Made by a program: the position numbers and the translations under genes. The notes beneath the pieces were generated by a model, which saw nothing but the letters and a program-made list of their open reading frames with translations, did no database searches and had not been told where the DNA came from. A stretch of DNA of 8,950 nt, taken from Thermodesulfovibrionales bacterium. GTDB lineage: Bacteria; Nitrospirota; Thermodesulfovibrionia; Thermodesulfovibrionales; SM23-35. Below are positions 1 to 5,475 of this stretch, one piece after another (the stretch's first letter is position 1; every line of letters starts with the position of its first letter). The DNA lies in NCBI GenBank assembly GCA_020062205.1, contig JAGUWT010000133.1, positions 1 to 8,950 on the forward strand, written 5' to 3'.

Positions 1-401
1 GCCAATGCAGATTCACTAAAGACATCTGCCTTTATGGTAACAGGTCTTTGAAGTTCACCTTCACCAAGAACCTTGAGACCATCTTTGATATTTTTTATGA
101 TTCCCTTTTCAATAAGAAACTCTGGTGTTATGGTGTCCAGGCCTTCGATCCTGTTGATATCTTTCAGGTTGATAATTGCATATTTTTTAGAAGAACGGTT
201 TTTAAATCCCCTCTTCGGGAGTCTTCTCTTGAGCGGCGTCTGTCCGCCCTCAAAGCCTTTTCCCTTTGAACCACCTGAACGAGCTTTCTGTCCCTTATGG
301 CCCTTGCAAGAAGTCTTTCCATGCCCTGAGCCTATACCACGGCCAACTCTTTTCCCTTTTCCCTTACTTCCTTCTGCAGGGGTCAAATGCTCTATCTTCA
401 T
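1..401 (-). CDS. rplO: 50S ribosomal protein L15 (3' end cut by window)
   Basis: L15 is a 50S protein that binds 23S rRNA and is needed for late assembly of the large subunit. The 133 codons visible read MKIEHLTPAEGSKGKGKRVG at the N-terminus, followed by the glycine- and lysine-rich L15 hallmark (GRGIGSGHGKTSCKGHKGQ, about residues 20-38) and the RSGG...GFEGGQTPLKRRLPKRGF stretch. The family is usually about 145-150 residues, so only the last dozen or so codons lie beyond the window. ATG (401-399) overlaps the rpsE stop as ATGA. Its SD GGAGG (410-406) lies in the last rpsE codons, so translation is probably coupled to S5. In most bacteria rpmD (L30) sits between rpsE and rplO; here the two genes overlap and rpmD is absent. 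By analogy secY would follow, outside the window. Confidence 0.97.
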   Translation of the reverse strand, partial: MKIEHLTPAEGSKGKGKRVGRGIGSGHGKTSCKGHKGQKARSGGSKGKGFEGGQTPLKRRLPKRGFKNRSSKKYAIINLKDINRIEGLDTITPEFLIEKGIIKNIKDGLKVLGEGELQRPVTIKADVFSESAL

Positions 402-904
402 GACGCCTCCTTAGACTCTTCTTCTCCCTTGCCTCTGAGTTTCATGACAGAACGGGGATCTTTCAGCAGCATCAGTCCATCAAGGGTTGCCTTAACAGTA
501 TTGAAAGGGTTATGACTACGGAGGGATTTTGCAACAATATTCTGAATCCCTGCAACTTCCAATAATGCTCTGACCGCACCTCCTGCGATAATGCCAGTAC
601 CTTTTTTTGCTGGGTTCATAATGACAAAGCCTGACCCAAATCTTCCTATAATCCTGTGGGGAATTGTCCCATCCTTTATAGGAAACTTCGAAAGGGATTT
701 TTTTGCCTGTTCAACTGCCTTTCTTATAGCTTCAGGAACCTCTAATGCCTTTCCTTTCCCTATGCCAACGGTTCCCTCTCCATCTCCAACAACAACAAGG
801 GCGCTAAAGGAAAACCTTCTTCCACCCTTCACTACTTTAGCCACTCTGTTTATGTAGATAACCTTATCTTTGAGATTCAATCCGTCAGGGTAAATCCTTC
901 CCAC
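398..904 (-). CDS. rpsE: 30S ribosomal protein S5
   Basis: S5 belongs to the 30S body near the decoding site and mRNA entry, and contributes to translational accuracy. The 168 residues match the family length. The N-terminal double-stranded-RNA-binding-like domain is visible (about residues 11-77), with KVVKGGRRFSFSALVVVGDG at 24-42 and the glycine-rich GTVGIGKGKA at 44-53. The C-terminal domain contains SHNPFNTVKATLDGL (about 130-144). The loop where spectinomycin-resistance changes map in E. coli (VKGGR) looks wild type. The start is GTG (904-902): the upstream in-frame stop is TAG at 916-914, no ATG lies between, and AGGAGG sits 5 nt upstream. An ATT codon just before it is a less likely start. 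The 3' end overlaps rplO by 4 nt. Confidence 0.98.
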   Translation of the reverse strand: MGRIYPDGLNLKDKVIYINRVAKVVKGGRRFSFSALVVVGDGEGTVGIGKGKALEVPEAIRKAVEQAKKSLSKFPIKDGTIPHRIIGRFGSGFVIMNPAKKGTGIIAGGAVRALLEVAGIQNIVAKSLRSHNPFNTVKATLDGLMLLKDPRSVMKLRGKGEEESKEAS

Positions 905-909
905 AATAG

Positions 910-915
910 CCTCCT
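910..915 (-). promoter_or_regulatory. Shine-Dalgarno site fixing the rpsE GTG start
   Basis: A perfect AGGAGG lies 5 nt before the GTG codon. It overlaps the TAG stop of rplR (916-914), so a ribosome ending L18 sits directly on the initiation site of S5. This supports GTG as the start and suggests coupled translation. Confidence 0.85.
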
Positions 916-1273
916 AAAATTCCAGTCCTGCTTCTCTGGCTGCATCCGCCAGTGCCTTCACTCTTCCATGATATAGATAACCACCTCTGTCAAAAACAAC
1001 CTTCTTTATACCTTTTTCTATTGCCTTTGCTGCGATCAGTTGACCAACTTTTTTGGCAGTATGAATATTGCCCTTATGAGATTTATCGTCTTTAAATTCC
1101 TTATCAATACTCGAGGCTGAGACAATTGTATGTCCCTTCAGGTCATCGATAACCTGGGCGTATGTATTATTCAGGCTTTTATAAACAGATAATCGCAGCC
1201 TCTCAGGAGTTCCATAGACTTTTTTGCGTATTCTTACACGACGTCTCTGTCTTCCTTCTTTCTTACTCTCCAT
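914..1273 (-). CDS. rplR: 50S ribosomal protein L18
   Basis: L18 binds 5S rRNA, together with L5, and anchors it in the central protuberance of the 50S subunit. The 119 residues are the usual length. A basic N-terminal tail (KKEGRQRRRVRIRKKVYGT, about 4-22) precedes the conserved core: RLRLSVYKSLNNTYAQVIDD (26-45), then VGQLIAAKAIEKGIKKVVFDRGGYLYHGRVKALADAAREAGLEF at the C-terminus. The FDRGGYLYHGRV block is the L18 signature. ATG at 1273-1271 has GGAGG at 1285-1281. Unlike nearly all other genes here it is not packed against its predecessor. A 181-nt gap holding an inverted-repeat element separates it from rplF, so its expression may depend less on coupling. Confidence 0.98.
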   Translation of the reverse strand: MESKKEGRQRRRVRIRKKVYGTPERLRLSVYKSLNNTYAQVIDDLKGHTIVSASSIDKEFKDDKSHKGNIHTAKKVGQLIAAKAIEKGIKKVVFDRGGYLYHGRVKALADAAREAGLEF

Positions 1274-1336
1274 TAAAAACCCTCCGAAATTCAGTTGTTA
1301 GTTACTAAGAAGTTCATAAGTAAAGCGTCATATAGT

Positions 1337-1359
1337 GTCATTCCCGCTTGTCGGGAATC
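1337..1359 (+). repeat. REP-like hairpin unit, copy 1
   Basis: A 7-bp perfect stem (ATTCCCG at 1340-1346 with CGGGAAT at 1352-1358) closes a 5-nt loop CTTGT. It is preceded by GTC and followed by C. It matches copy 2 (minus strand, 1373-1395) at 19 of 23 positions, and all four differences fall in the stem as two compensatory pairs. Confidence 0.8.
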
Positions 1360-1372
1360 CCTCTTGAAGAAT

Positions 1373-1395
1373 GATCCCGGACAAGCCGGGATGAC
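1373..1395 (-). repeat. REP-like hairpin unit, copy 2 (opposite orientation)
   Basis: On the minus strand the unit reads GTC, then stem ATCCCGG, loop CTTGT, stem CCGGGAT, then C. The stem is again 7 bp and perfect. Loop and ends are identical to copy 1. Stem pair T-A becomes C-G and pair C-G becomes G-C relative to copy 1, so pairing is preserved in both. Confidence 0.8.
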
Positions 1396-1454
1396 GAAAC
1401 TACCATTATCGTGTCTCCTTACTTGTGGTCTTCTTAGTAACTGAAAACTATACG

Positions 1455-1997
1455 CTATTTTTTGCCTGCTTTCCCAACTTTCAATTTGAGCCGTTCACCT
1501 GAATACCTGACACCTTTCCCTTTATAGGCATCTGGTGGTCTCAAAGCTTTGAGATTCGCAGCTAACTGTCCCAATTGATGTTTGTCAATCCCTGTAAGGG
1601 TTATCTGTGTCTGCTTCGCATCAACTGATGCCTTCATAGTATCAGGCAATTGAACTTCAATAGGATGGGAATATCCGAGGGTAAAGAGAAGTTTGTTCCC
1701 TGTTACCTGCGCTTTGTACCCCACTCCAACGATCTCAAGCACTTTCTGATAACCCTGAGAGACACCGGTAATCATGTTAAAAATAATACTCCTTGTAAGT
1801 CCATGGAGTGCCTTTTCAACCTTTGAATCGCTTGTCTTTTCTACCACGATAGTGCCACCATCCACTGAGACATTCATTTTATCTGAATATTCCCAGCTCA
1901 ATTCCCCTTTGGGCCCTTTGACTTTGATTGTCCGTCCCTCTAAGGATACAGATACATCTTTCGGTATCGCTATCGGTTTCTTTCCAATCCTTGACAT
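1455..1997 (-). CDS. rplF: 50S ribosomal protein L6
   Basis: L6 binds 23S rRNA near the factor-binding (sarcin-ricin) region of the 50S subunit. The 180 residues match the family length. The N-terminus MSRIGKKPIAIPKDVSVSLE is diagnostic. It is followed by the KVKGPKGELSW block (about 26-36), and then by VLEIVGVGYKAQVTGNKLLFTLGYSHPIE and the C-terminal signature LRPPDAYKGKGVRYSGERLKLKVGKAGKK. The two halves are the duplicated L6 fold. ATG at 1997-1995 is preceded by GGGAG (2012-2008) immediately after the rpsH stop, with a 15-nt gap. Downstream lies the 157-bp repeat element, so this is the last gene before the one sizeable break in the spc block. Confidence 0.98.
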   Translation of the reverse strand: MSRIGKKPIAIPKDVSVSLEGRTIKVKGPKGELSWEYSDKMNVSVDGGTIVVEKTSDSKVEKALHGLTRSIIFNMITGVSQGYQKVLEIVGVGYKAQVTGNKLLFTLGYSHPIEVQLPDTMKASVDAKQTQITLTGIDKHQLGQLAANLKALRPPDAYKGKGVRYSGERLKLKVGKAGKK

Positions 1998-2012
1998 CTT
2001 TCAAATGCTCCC

Positions 2013-2405
2013 TTACCAAACATAACAGATGATCTCCCCACCAACACCTTCGTTGCGACAGGTTTTATCACTTAAAACCCCTCTTGGTGTTGTAAGGATT
2101 GCAATTCCAACAGAGCCCATTACCCTGGGGATCTCATCTTTTCCAACGTATATCCGTCTGCCTGGCTTACTTATTCGTTTTAATCCAGAGATGACGTTCT
2201 CATTATCCATGTTTTTCAAAAATACCCTCAGGATTCCCTGCCTTTTATCTTTCAGTATTTTGTATGCCCGTATAAAGCCTTCCTCCTTTAATATCTTTGC
2301 AATCTCTAACTTCATTCTTGACAGAGGGATATCAACCTTTTCTGATTTTATACGTACTGCATTCCTTATCCTTGTAAGCATATCTGCAATAGGATCAGTT
2401 AACAT
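2013..2405 (-). CDS. rpsH: 30S ribosomal protein S8
   Basis: S8 is a primary 16S rRNA-binding protein that organises the central domain of the 30S subunit. In E. coli it also represses the spc operon by binding mRNA near the start of rplE; no such site can be judged by eye here. The 130 residues are the usual length. They start MLTDPIADMLTRIRNA and end with the classic GVGGEIICYVW block. The RISKPGRRIYVG stretch (about 77-88) and the TPRGVLSDKTCRNEGVGGE region that contacts rRNA are intact. ATG at 2405-2403 has a strong SD, GGGAGGT (2417-2411), 5 nt upstream. Confidence 0.98.
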   Translation of the reverse strand: MLTDPIADMLTRIRNAVRIKSEKVDIPLSRMKLEIAKILKEEGFIRAYKILKDKRQGILRVFLKNMDNENVISGLKRISKPGRRIYVGKDEIPRVMGSVGIAILTTPRGVLSDKTCRNEGVGGEIICYVW

Positions 2406-2430
2406 TATCCACCTCCCAATGAGTCACAGG

Positions 2431-2616
2431 CTACCAGCTTGATTTTACTACTCCAGGAATCTGTCCTTCGAGGGAAAGTCTTCTAAAACAGATCCTGCAT
2501 AAGCCGAACTTCCGCAAATATCCTCTGGGTCTGCCACAGAGCTTGCACCTGTTGTGCGCCCTCACCCTGAATTTCGGTGGCCGCTTAGCCTTTTCTATCA
2601 TACAAGTTTTCGCCAT
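2431..2616 (-). CDS. rpsN: 30S ribosomal protein S14, short zinc-binding form
   Basis: S14 sits in the 30S head and is needed for late small-subunit assembly. This is the 61-residue type Z form, not the roughly 100-residue zinc-free type. The zinc ribbon is complete, with C24-x2-C27 and C40-x2-C43 in NRCKLCGRPRGYLRKFGLCRICFR. The N-terminus MAKTCMIEKAKRPPKFRVRA and the C-terminus GQIPGVVKSSW are both family-typical. ATG at 2616-2614 follows a GGAGTGA SD (2626-2620). It lies between rplE (29-nt gap) and rpsH (25-nt gap), its normal spc position. Being the zinc form implies that ribosome assembly depends on zinc unless a paralogue exists elsewhere. Confidence 0.98.
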   Translation of the reverse strand: MAKTCMIEKAKRPPKFRVRAHNRCKLCGRPRGYLRKFGLCRICFRRLSLEGQIPGVVKSSW

Positions 2617-2645
2617 TACTCACTCCAATAATCAGTTAAACTTTT

Positions 2646-3188
2646 TTAATTTCTAAATGGTATTCCAAAATAACGCAAAAGGGCATTGCCTTCTTTATCT
2701 GTCTCAGCAGTAGTACAGATTATGACATCAAGTCCGTGAACCATCTCAACCTTGTCATAATCTATTTCAGGGAAAATAAATTGCTCCTTGAGTCCCAGAG
2801 CATAATTACCCTTTCCATCAAAAGATTTCCCTGATACCCCTTTGAAATCTCTAATCCTTGGCAGGGCAATACTGATCAGTCTATCAAGGAATTCATACAT
2901 TCTATTCCCTCTGAGGGTTACCTTACAGCCTATGGGCATTCCTTTCCTGAGTTTAAAGCTTGCGATTGACTTCTTCGCCTTTGTGACAACTGCCTTCTGA
3001 CCTGTTATAAATGAAAGTTCCTTCTGTGCAGCATCCAAAAGCTTAATATTCTGTATTGCCTCTCCAATTCCAACGTTAAGTACAACCTTTTGTACTTTCG
3101 GCACCTCCATTATATTCTTATATGCACATTCCTTCATCATGGCAGGGATAATTTCTTTCAGATATTTCTCTTTGAGTCGGGGTATCAT
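2646..3188 (-). CDS. rplE: 50S ribosomal protein L5
   Basis: L5 binds 5S rRNA and, in the central protuberance, touches the P-site tRNA and the S13 bridge. The 180 residues match the family. Diagnostic blocks are VQKVVLNVGIGEA (about 32-44), TGQKAVVTKAKKSIASFKLRKGMPIGCKVTLRG (62-94), LPRIRDFKGVSGKSFDGKGNYALGLKEQFIFPEI and the GLDVIICTTA strand. ATG at 3188-3186 lies 2 nt after the rplX stop. Its SD GGAGGT (3206-3201) is inside the last rplX codons with a rather long 12-nt spacer, so initiation is probably coupled to termination on rplX. Confidence 0.98.
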   Translation of the reverse strand: MIPRLKEKYLKEIIPAMMKECAYKNIMEVPKVQKVVLNVGIGEAIQNIKLLDAAQKELSFITGQKAVVTKAKKSIASFKLRKGMPIGCKVTLRGNRMYEFLDRLISIALPRIRDFKGVSGKSFDGKGNYALGLKEQFIFPEIDYDKVEMVHGLDVIICTTAETDKEGNALLRYFGIPFRN

Positions 3189-3190
3189 GA

Positions 3191-3508
3191 TTAGTCAATT
3201 ACCTCCATGCATTTCTTACACTGCCTTGCTTTTTTACCATCCGATAGAATGGTATTGCCAATTTTTGTCGGCTTATTGCATTTTGGACACATAAGCATAA
3301 CATTTGATATATGGATCGGTGCCTCTTTCTCGATTATGCCGCCCTGCGCATACTTCCTGGTTGGTTTCATATGTTTCTTCACCATGTTCAGTCTTTCAAC
3401 TAAAAGACTCCCCTTATCAGGATGAACAGAAATCACCCTTCCTTTCTTACCCTTTTCACGTCCAGTAGTTACTAATACACTATCATTTTTCTTTATCATT
3501 AAGCCCAT
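3191..3508 (-). CDS. rplX: 50S ribosomal protein L24 with a cysteine ribbon
   Basis: L24 initiates assembly of the 50S subunit by binding the 5' domain of 23S rRNA. The 105 residues fit the family. The KOW motif is clear near the N-terminus (KKNDSVLVTTGREKGKKGRV), followed by NMVKKHMKPT and GGIIEKEAPIHISNVML. The C-terminus carries C74-x2-C77 and C97-x2-C100, a likely zinc ribbon seen in a subset of bacterial L24 proteins and absent from the E. coli form. The start is uncertain. ATG at 3508 has only a poor, distant SD (GAAGGAA, 3527-3521), and an internal ATG at 3499 would remove three residues and has no better SD. The 56-nt gap upstream is one of the few breaks in the operon. Confidence 0.96.
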   Translation of the reverse strand: MGLMIKKNDSVLVTTGREKGKKGRVISVHPDKGSLLVERLNMVKKHMKPTRKYAQGGIIEKEAPIHISNVMLMCPKCNKPTKIGNTILSDGKKARQCKKCMEVID

Positions 3509-3540
3509 AATGTAAAATAAATTCCTTCATTTTTCATTTT

Positions 3541-3561
3541 GAAATTTGAAATTTGAAATTT
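3541..3561. repeat. Three tandem GAAATTT heptamers
   Basis: Three perfect consecutive copies of GAAATTT fill much of the 56-nt rplN-rplX gap, beginning 3 nt beyond the rplN stop. The sequence is AT-only except for the G in each unit, and the heptamer contains the self-complementary AAATTT. It looks like a slippage-prone microsatellite. I see no convincing -35/-10 promoter in this gap on the minus strand. Confidence 0.85.
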
Positions 3562-3564
3562 TCT

Positions 3565-3933
3565 TTAAAGCACCTCCGGAGCTAAAGAGATTATTTTTGT
3601 AAATTCCTTCCACCTGAGCTCCCTTGCAACAGGACCAAATATTCTTGTGCCAATAGGTTCACCCTGTGCATTGATCAGAACGACTGCATTCTGGTCAAAG
3701 CGTATATACGACCCATCAGGCCTTCTCTGCTCTTTCTTTGTCCGAACGACCACACCCTTTGCAACTGTTCCTTTTTTGATGTTGCTGTCAGGTAAAGCCT
3801 CTTTTACACTAACGACAACGATATCACCGAGTCTCGCATATCTCCTGTGGGAACCTCCGAGCACCTTTATACATTGAACCCGTTTGGCACCCGAATTGTC
3901 AGCCACATCAAGCATGCTCCTGAGTTGAACCAT
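3565..3933 (-). CDS. rplN: 50S ribosomal protein L14
   Basis: L14 is a highly conserved 50S protein at the subunit interface; it forms bridges to the 30S subunit and is the docking site of the silencing factor RsfS. The 122 residues equal the canonical length and begin MVQLRSMLDVADNSGAKRVQ. The KVLGGSHRRYARLGDIVVVSVKEA block and the C-terminal GEPIGTRIFGPVARELRWKEFTKIISLAPEVL are diagnostic. The reading frame stays open further upstream to 3981, but ATG at 3933-3931 is the true start. It gives the exact family N-terminus, has an AGAGGTT SD at 3947-3941, and starts 2 nt after the rpsQ stop. In E. coli a separate spc promoter precedes rplN; no room for one exists here. Confidence 0.98.
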   Translation of the reverse strand: MVQLRSMLDVADNSGAKRVQCIKVLGGSHRRYARLGDIVVVSVKEALPDSNIKKGTVAKGVVVRTKKEQRRPDGSYIRFDQNAVVLINAQGEPIGTRIFGPVARELRWKEFTKIISLAPEVL

Positions 3934-3935
3934 TT

Positions 3936-4187
3936 TTAGTAACCTCTTGCTGCCTTCTCTACAATATCCACTACCATCCACCTCTTGTCTTTACTGAGAG
4001 GCCGAGTCTCTATAATATTGACAATATCTCCAACCTGGCACTTTTTCTCATCATGCACCTTAAACCTTGTTACCCTTTTTACTATCTTCTTATATTGAGG
4101 GTGCTGAACAAGCCTCGTCACTGCAACAACTACTGTTTTATCCATCTTGTCGCTGACAACTTTACCCGTGTAGAGCTTCTTGGTCAT
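3936..4187 (-). CDS. rpsQ: 30S ribosomal protein S17
   Basis: S17 is a primary 16S rRNA-binding protein with an OB fold, located at the bottom of the 30S body. The 83 residues are the normal length. The signatures are KLYTGKVVSDKMDKTVVVAVTRLVQHPQYKKIVKRVTRFKVHDE (about 4-47) and then VGDIVNIIETRPLSKDKRWMVVDIVEKA. ATG at 4187-4185 comes 2 nt after the rpmC stop, with GGAAGGT (4198-4192) as SD inside the rpmC end. Confidence 0.98.
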   Translation of the reverse strand: MTKKLYTGKVVSDKMDKTVVVAVTRLVQHPQYKKIVKRVTRFKVHDEKKCQVGDIVNIIETRPLSKDKRWMVVDIVEKAARGY

Positions 4188-4189
4188 TT

Positions 4190-4390
4190 TTACCTTCCTG
4201 CTTTTACCTTTTCACTTTTTATGGTCAATACCCGCGCAATCTCTTTTTTTACCGTATTGATTCTCATCGGGTTCTGTATCTCACCTGTCGCTTGCTGAAA
4301 CCTCAGGTTAAAAAGCTCTTTTCTGAGGTCCTGTTCTTTTTGTGTTAATTCGTCAACCGTTAATGCCCTGAATTCTGATAGTTTCTTCAC
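4190..4390 (-). CDS. rpmC: 50S ribosomal protein L29
   Basis: L29 is a small two-helix protein near the polypeptide exit tunnel, next to L23, where nascent-chain factors dock. The 66 residues match the family: MKKLSEFRALTVDELTQKEQ, the signature KELFNLRFQQATGEIQNPMRI (about 24-44), and the C-terminal VKKEIARVLTIKSEK. The start is GTG at 4390-4388, which overlaps the rplP stop as GTGA. The nearest upstream in-frame stop is TGA at 4402-4400 with no ATG between, and GAGGAG lies 5 nt upstream at 4401-4396. Confidence 0.97.
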   Translation of the reverse strand: MKKLSEFRALTVDELTQKEQDLRKELFNLRFQQATGEIQNPMRINTVKKEIARVLTIKSEKVKAGR

Positions 4391-4806
4391 AGAATCTCCT
4401 CATTCCTCTTCATAAACTTTGTTGCTATGGACAATTTATGAGAGGCAAGACGCATAGACTCTCGTGCAACTTCTTCACTCACTCCAGACATTTCGTATAA
4501 AATTTTCCCTGGCTTTACAACCGCAACCCAGTATTCAGGGGCACCTTTCCCTTTGCCCATTCTTGTTTCCGCAGGTTTTTTGGTTATCGGTTTATCTGGA
4601 AAGACCCTGATCCATACCTTACATCCTCTTTTGGCATGTCGAGTAATTGCAATCCTTGCAGCCTCTATTTGCCTGCTGGAAACCCAGCCTGGTTCGAGTG
4701 CCTTAATGCCGAATTCCCCAAAAGTGAGTGTTGAACCTCTATAGGCCTTCCCGTTCATTCTTCCTTTCTGCATCTTCCTGAATTTAACCTTCTTGGGCAT
4801 CAACAT
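4387..4806 (-). CDS. rplP: 50S ribosomal protein L16
   Basis: L16 sits at the base of the central protuberance, close to the A site, and is needed for peptidyl-transferase activity and late 50S maturation. The 139 residues match the family. MLMPKKVKFRKMQKGRMNG opens the protein. EPGWVSSRQIEAARIAITRHAKRGCKVWIRVFPDKPITKKP covers about 38-78. The signature RMGKGKGAPEYWVAVVKPGKILYEMSGV starts at R82, which corresponds to the arginine hydroxylated in E. coli L16. ATG at 4806-4804 has AGGTGA (4816-4811) upstream. An alternative ATG two codons later is less typical. Confidence 0.98.
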   Translation of the reverse strand: MLMPKKVKFRKMQKGRMNGKAYRGSTLTFGEFGIKALEPGWVSSRQIEAARIAITRHAKRGCKVWIRVFPDKPITKKPAETRMGKGKGAPEYWVAVVKPGKILYEMSGVSEEVARESMRLASHKLSIATKFMKRNEEIL

Positions 4807-4824
4807 ACTATCACCTTTATTCTC

Positions 4825-5463
4825 TTAAACTCTGCTTTCTGGCAGTATATCTCCATGGTAAATCCATACCTTAACTCCTATAGCACCGTAGGTTGTCCTC
4901 GCCTCTGTAAAGCCATAATCTATATCAGCTCTGAATGTATGGAGAGGAACTCTCCCCTCCCTGTACCATTCTGATCTTGCTATCTCAGCTCCAGCGAGCC
5001 TACCTGAGCATGCAATCTTTACACCAAGGGCACCAAATCTCTGGGCTGAAGCAACAGCCTTTTTCATAGCCCTCCTGAATGCAATCCTTTTTTCAAGCTG
5101 GAGTGCAATATTCTCTGCAACAAGCTGGGCATCGACTTCTGGTTTCCGTATCTCTTTGATATCTATAGCGACCTCTTTGCCTGTCATCAGTTTTAGGTCT
5201 TTCCTGAGTTTTTCAACTTCGCTTCCCTTTTTCCCAATAACAATTCCAGGTCTTGCAGTATGAATGATTAATCGTAAATTCTGGCCTGCCCTTTCGATCT
5301 CTATCTTTGGCACCCCTGCGTCAAAGAGTTTCTTCTTAAGCGTTTTTCTTATGGTTATATCCTCCAGAAGCTGTCCAGCATAACCCTTATTCAGATACCA
5401 TCTTGAATCCCAGGTCTTAATTATTCCCAGCCTGTTTCCAATTGGATGAGTCTTGTGCCCCAA
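4825..5463 (-). CDS. rpsC: 30S ribosomal protein S3
   Basis: S3 lies in the 30S head and forms part of the mRNA entry channel and helicase, with S4 and S5. The 212 residues are near the family norm. The N-terminus MGHKTHPIGNRLG is diagnostic. A type II KH domain carries its GxxG loop as GKKG (77-80) in RPGIVIGKKGSEVEKL. The C-terminal domain includes GALGVKIACSGRLAGAEIARSEWYREGRVPLHTFRADIDYG and GAIGVKVWIYHG. The start is TTG (5463-5461). The next upstream in-frame codon but one is TAG (5469-5467), no ATG is available, and the first internal Met is residue 93. An SD of GGGAGG (5475-5470) supports the TTG. Confidence 0.98.
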   Translation of the reverse strand: MGHKTHPIGNRLGIIKTWDSRWYLNKGYAGQLLEDITIRKTLKKKLFDAGVPKIEIERAGQNLRLIIHTARPGIVIGKKGSEVEKLRKDLKLMTGKEVAIDIKEIRKPEVDAQLVAENIALQLEKRIAFRRAMKKAVASAQRFGALGVKIACSGRLAGAEIARSEWYREGRVPLHTFRADIDYGFTEARTTYGAIGVKVWIYHGDILPESRV

Positions 5464-5469
5464 AACCTA

Positions 5470-5475
5470 CCTCCC
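5470..5475 (-). promoter_or_regulatory. Shine-Dalgarno site fixing the rpsC TTG start
   Basis: GGGAGG lies 6 nt before TTG (5463-5461) and touches the TAG stop of rplV (5477-5475). With an in-frame TAG at 5469-5467 there is no other usable start, so this site decides the call. Confidence 0.85.

Larger units (their letters stand above)
1293..1449. repeat. 157-bp near-palindromic element with an inverted REP-like hairpin pair
   Basis: Outer arms 1293-1323 and 1419-1449 are inverted copies matching at 26 of 31 positions, including a perfect 12-bp block (GTTACTAAGAAG at 1301-1312 against 1430-1441) and a perfect 6-bp block (AAGTAA at 1318-1323 against 1419-1424). Inside are two 23-nt hairpin units in opposite orientation, described separately. 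The whole element could fold as one long stem or as two separate hairpins. It occupies the rplF-rplR gap almost exactly, ending 5 nt after the rplF stop and leaving the rplR SD (1285-1281) intact. No clear target-site duplication is visible. The layout resembles REP doublets (BIMEs) or a small MITE. I infer non-autonomous repeat mobility, perhaps by a transposase elsewhere in the genome. The alternative is a host-built mRNA-processing or attenuation structure. Confidence 0.75.

Noticed and set aside
1337..1395. The GC-rich hairpins as an intrinsic transcription terminator
   Set aside because: Neither hairpin is followed by a run of U on the minus-strand transcript. A terminator here would cut off rplR, rpsE and rplO, for which no new promoter is evident.
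1293..1449. A CRISPR array or an insertion sequence
   Set aside because: There are only two short inverted units with no regular spacers, and no transposase gene fits in 157 bp. No clear target-site duplication flanks the arms.
3509..3564. A promoter for the spc block before rplX
   Set aside because: AT-rich hexamers are present, but no pair near the consensus at 16-18 nt spacing can be made out. The composition is explained by the tandem repeat.
3934..3981. A longer rplN reading frame beginning at 3981, adding 16 residues
   Set aside because: The extra residues overlap the rpsQ end and are unlike L14. ATG at 3933 gives the exact 122-residue family length and N-terminus and has its own SD.
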